Source: Patescibacteria group bacterium (GTDB lineage: Bacteria > Patescibacteriota > Saccharimonadia > Saccharimonadales > HK-STAS-PATE-42). From it: 6,528 nt of DNA. Below the pieces are notes generated by a model. The model was given only the letters and a program-made list of their open reading frames with translations, was not told the origin of the DNA and ran no database searches. The stretch is from contig JAUPUA010000081.1 in assembly GCA_030917805.1 (NCBI GenBank), forward strand, positions 1-6,528, in the 5' to 3' direction. This document shows positions 4,963-6,528 of the stretch, one piece after another (positions within the stretch are counted from its first letter, which is position 1; the number at the start of each line of letters is the position of its first letter). Both the position numbers and the translations under genes were made by a program.

Positions 4963-4972
4963 ATTCTGCTAT

Positions 4973-5422
4973 ATGGATTTAGAGAAACTAATACGAGAAT
5001 ACTATGACGAAGGTAAATTAATGCAGCTCGCTACTGTGCGAGATGGTAAGCCTTGGATCTGTACTGTTTACTTTACTGTTGATGAGGACCTAAATATCTA
5101 CTGGACATCTGCCAAGAAGAGACAGCACTCTAAAGAAATACTAGATGATCCTAATGTAGCTATCGCTATTATTAGAGATGATAAGAAGAAGCAGGCTCTA
5201 CAGATAACCGGTAAAGCATCTATGGTGCCACTAGAAGATGCTAAGAGAGTTAATAAGCTTTATGAAGATAAGTTTGGTGAAAAACCAGAAAGACTTGCTG
5301 AGGTCCTAGAGAACACTGCAGAAGGTCGAGCATACTGGGTGTGTAAACCAGACGAGATTGCTATCTGGGATGAAGCGAACTTCACTCCTCCAGATGCCAA
5401 GGAAGTATTTAAAGTTAATTAG
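4973..5422 (+). CDS. Pyridoxamine 5'-phosphate oxidase-like split-barrel flavoprotein
   Basis: A 149-aa cytoplasmic protein of the PNPOx-like FMN-binding split-barrel superfamily. The N-terminal helix (LEKLIREYYDEGKL) leads into MQLATVRDGKPWICTVYFTVDEDLNIYWTSAKKRQHSKEILDDPNVAIAII (17-67), the typical strand pair with an S46/R50/H52-S53 cluster where family members bind FMN phosphate. The C-terminal YWVCKPDEIAIWD strand also fits. It is too short and divergent to call PdxH, and substrate is unknown; related small proteins include general-stress flavoproteins and F420/FMN/heme-binding reductases. I chose the ATG at 4973 over the GTG at 4946 because it lies 10 nt after a consensus extended -10, and the extra nine residues (VSFVIIFCY) would be encoded by terminator and promoter bases. 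The TAG stop is followed immediately by the next ATG, so it heads an operon with the SDR gene. Confidence 0.82.
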   Translation: MDLEKLIREYYDEGKLMQLATVRDGKPWICTVYFTVDEDLNIYWTSAKKRQHSKEILDDPNVAIAIIRDDKKKQALQITGKASMVPLEDAKRVNKLYEDKFGEKPERLAEVLENTAEGRAYWVCKPDEIAIWDEANFTPPDAKEVFKVN

Positions 5423-6157
5423 ATGGCAAAGAGAATAGTACTAGTAACTGGTGGAACTAATGGAATAGGCAAAGCTACGGCTGAGCGATTTGCCAAGGAT
5501 GGAGATATTGTAATTGCTTGGGGAGTAAATGAGGAAAGAATTGCACAGCTTGATAATGGAATTATTGGAAAGAAGGTAGATGTTAGTAATCCTAGCGAAG
5601 TAGAAAGTGCTGTTGAAGAAATAGTTAAAGAGCATGGCAAGATAGACGTATTGGTTTGTGCGGCAGGAGTAGTTGGACAAATCACAACTGAGACACCTTA
5701 TGAGGAGGCTCAGGAGAGTTGGAATGAACTTATTGGAGTTAATCTAACCGGAACTTTCCTTACAGCTCAAGCAGTAGCTAAACATATAAGCAGAGAGAAC
5801 GGTCGGATTGTATTGGTAAGCTCAGTCTCTGCCTTTACTGGGAGTATGCGTCCAGGTGGGATTGGTTATGCGGCGTCCAAGGCTGGAGTAAACGGTTTGA
5901 TGTTAGCTCTATCTAGAGAGCTAGGACCACAAGGAATTACGGTTAACGCAGTAGCTCCTGGGTTTATAGGAAACACTGGAATCACTTCCCAATTCTCAGA
6001 GAGTGATATACAAAATATAGTTAAACAAGCCACCGTTCCTCATCTTGGTCAGCCAGAAGACATCGCTACAGCAATACATTACTTAGCGTCTCCAGAAGCT
6101 AAGTTTGTGAATGGAGAGATCCACCATGTTAATGGAGGCTGGCTGCCAGGACGATAA
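5423..6157 (+). CDS. Short-chain dehydrogenase/reductase (FabG-like SDR)
   Basis: A 244-aa classical SDR, a cytoplasmic NAD(P)-dependent oxidoreductase. Motifs in order are TGGTNGIG (9-16, cofactor-binding glycine turn), KVDVSN (51-56, adenine-ring contact), CAAG (79-82, in place of the usual NNAG), N107, VSSVS with S134 as likely catalytic serine, YAASK (Y149, K153), and the VAPGFIGNTG loop (residues 177-186). The C-terminus GEIHHVNGGW is typical of FabG-like enzymes. Substrate cannot be told from sequence; 3-oxoacyl-ACP reductase is only the default guess and I leave the symbol blank. The ATG directly abuts the TAG of the split-barrel gene with no Shine-Dalgarno at normal distance (an AGGA at 5400-5403 is too far away), so translation probably depends on coupling. 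Loss of the first asparagine of NNAG is mild and found in other SDRs. Confidence 0.93.
   Translation: MAKRIVLVTGGTNGIGKATAERFAKDGDIVIAWGVNEERIAQLDNGIIGKKVDVSNPSEVESAVEEIVKEHGKIDVLVCAAGVVGQITTETPYEEAQESWNELIGVNLTGTFLTAQAVAKHISRENGRIVLVSSVSAFTGSMRPGGIGYAASKAGVNGLMLALSRELGPQGITVNAVAPGFIGNTGITSQFSESDIQNIVKQATVPHLGQPEDIATAIHYLASPEAKFVNGEIHHVNGGWLPGR
6148..6151 (+). promoter_or_regulatory. Candidate Shine-Dalgarno (AGGA) for the DUF559 gene
   Basis: AGGA lies 8 nt before the ATG at 6160, inside the last codons of the SDR gene. It is the only start in the window with a plausible Shine-Dalgarno match at normal spacing, which fits an internal operon gene that cannot be leaderless. Confidence 0.4.
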
Positions 6158-6159
6158 AG

Positions 6160-6528
6160 ATGACCAAAGAGGAAAGGAGCTTTTATCGGTCTCAGGCTCA
6201 GAAAAGGTTAAAGCTAGCATACGAATACGCCAGAGAAGATATTGAGTCCGGTTCTTTTCGGGACGTCTACCTCTTGTCGGGTGGAATAGCTAAGGTTGAA
6301 TTTATATTATTCTTTACCGAACCAGAAGAGAGGATGTGGCACGACATAAGAGCTTGGCAAGGGGACTTTTGCTTCTTTCCAGAATATCCTATAGGTCCGG
6401 ATACAGTAGACTTTGCCGACCCTTTCAGAAAAGTGGTTATTGAAGTGGACAGCAGATACCACTCTGAGTGTTCAGACTCGTTAAAGGACGGTAGATTGAG
6501 ACAGGCAGGGTATAAAGTCATTAGAGTT
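6160..6528 (+). CDS. DUF559-type endonuclease-like protein, 3' end beyond window
   Basis: An open frame runs from the ATG at 6160 to the window edge (123 codons, no stop), so the gene is incomplete here. Residues 1-30 are charged and helical (MTKEERSFYRSQAQKRLKLA). From about residue 54 the sequence matches the DUF559/Vsr-like PD-(D/E)XK pattern: EPEERMWHDIRAW (54-66), then FFPEYPIGPDTVDFAD (72-87), KVVIEVDSRYH (91-101) and DGRLRQAGYKVIRV (110-123). D84 and E95-V96-D97 are the likely metal-binding residues, judged from family pattern. Such proteins are predicted small DNA nucleases; whether this one acts in repair, defence or mobility cannot be told. The ATG is 2 bp after the SDR stop with AGGA upstream, so it is the third gene of the operon starting at 4973. 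Confidence 0.8.
   Translation, partial: MTKEERSFYRSQAQKRLKLAYEYAREDIESGSFRDVYLLSGGIAKVEFILFFTEPEERMWHDIRAWQGDFCFFPEYPIGPDTVDFADPFRKVVIEVDSRYHSECSDSLKDGRLRQAGYKVIRV

Noticed and set aside
4946..4972. Upstream in-frame GTG start for the split-barrel protein
   Set aside because: The GTG is in the terminator stem and the added codons run through the T-tract and the -10 hexamer. The ATG at 4973 fits the promoter spacing.
5419..5685. Minus-strand open frames antisense to the SDR gene
   Set aside because: They are antisense to a well-supported SDR with intact motifs and have S/T/P-rich low-complexity translations. They read as shadows of the SDR codons.
6267..6521. 84-codon minus-strand open frame at the right edge
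   Set aside because: It is antisense to the DUF559-like frame, whose VDFA and IEVD motifs give much better support for the plus strand.

Overview
The window looks like a compact piece of a small, A+T-leaning bacterial genome. My best guess is a member of the Patescibacteria/CPR, perhaps Saccharibacteria. This is inferred from style, not from a marker gene: genes are tightly packed, Shine-Dalgarno sequences are nearly absent, extended -10 promoters sit only 9-10 nt before ATG (leaderless or near-leaderless mRNAs), and the solute-binding protein has a long basic cytoplasmic N-terminus and no lipobox. TGA is used as a stop and tryptophan is read from TGG, so this is the standard bacterial code. 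That argues against the CPR lineages that recode TGA as glycine.

Layout. Bases 83-1900 (+) encode a membrane-anchored family-5 (peptide/oligopeptide type) ABC solute-binding protein with no permease or ATPase gene beside it here. Convergent to it is a minus-strand pair: xth (3493-2693, ExoIII/AP endonuclease) followed after 4 bp by a divergent ribokinase-fold protein (2688-1912) that resembles NAD(P)H-hydrate dehydratase but has lost its catalytic glycine-rich motif. A 52-bp divergent promoter region separates xth from an unrecognised 196-aa gene (3546-4136, +). The 3' end of that gene overlaps the 3' end of ruvA (4683-4114, -) by 23 bp. Back-to-back with ruvA is a tRNA cluster: tRNA-Phe(GAA) then tRNA-Gly(GCC), followed by a strong hairpin terminator. 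The T-tract of that terminator runs into the extended -10 of the next operon: an FMN-type split-barrel protein (4973-5422), an SDR oxidoreductase (5423-6157, starting on the base after the previous stop), and a DUF559-type endonuclease-like gene (6160 to the window edge, incomplete).

Functional themes are DNA repair/recombination (xth, ruvA, perhaps the DUF559 nuclease), small redox enzymes (split barrel plus SDR), nutrient capture (the solute-binding protein) and translation (two tRNAs). No transposon, CRISPR array or integrase was seen.

Three observations stand out. First, the palindrome TAAGCTTA is strongly over-represented: seven copies within about 2 kb, three of them touching or nearly touching start codons, with the two repair genes sharing an almost identical -10/palindrome/ATG block. 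Second, promoters repeatedly follow the rule TGN-TANANT plus 9-10 nt plus ATG. Third, tRNA-Gly has a U19-A56 pair in place of the near-universal G19-C56 and carries an A73 discriminator.
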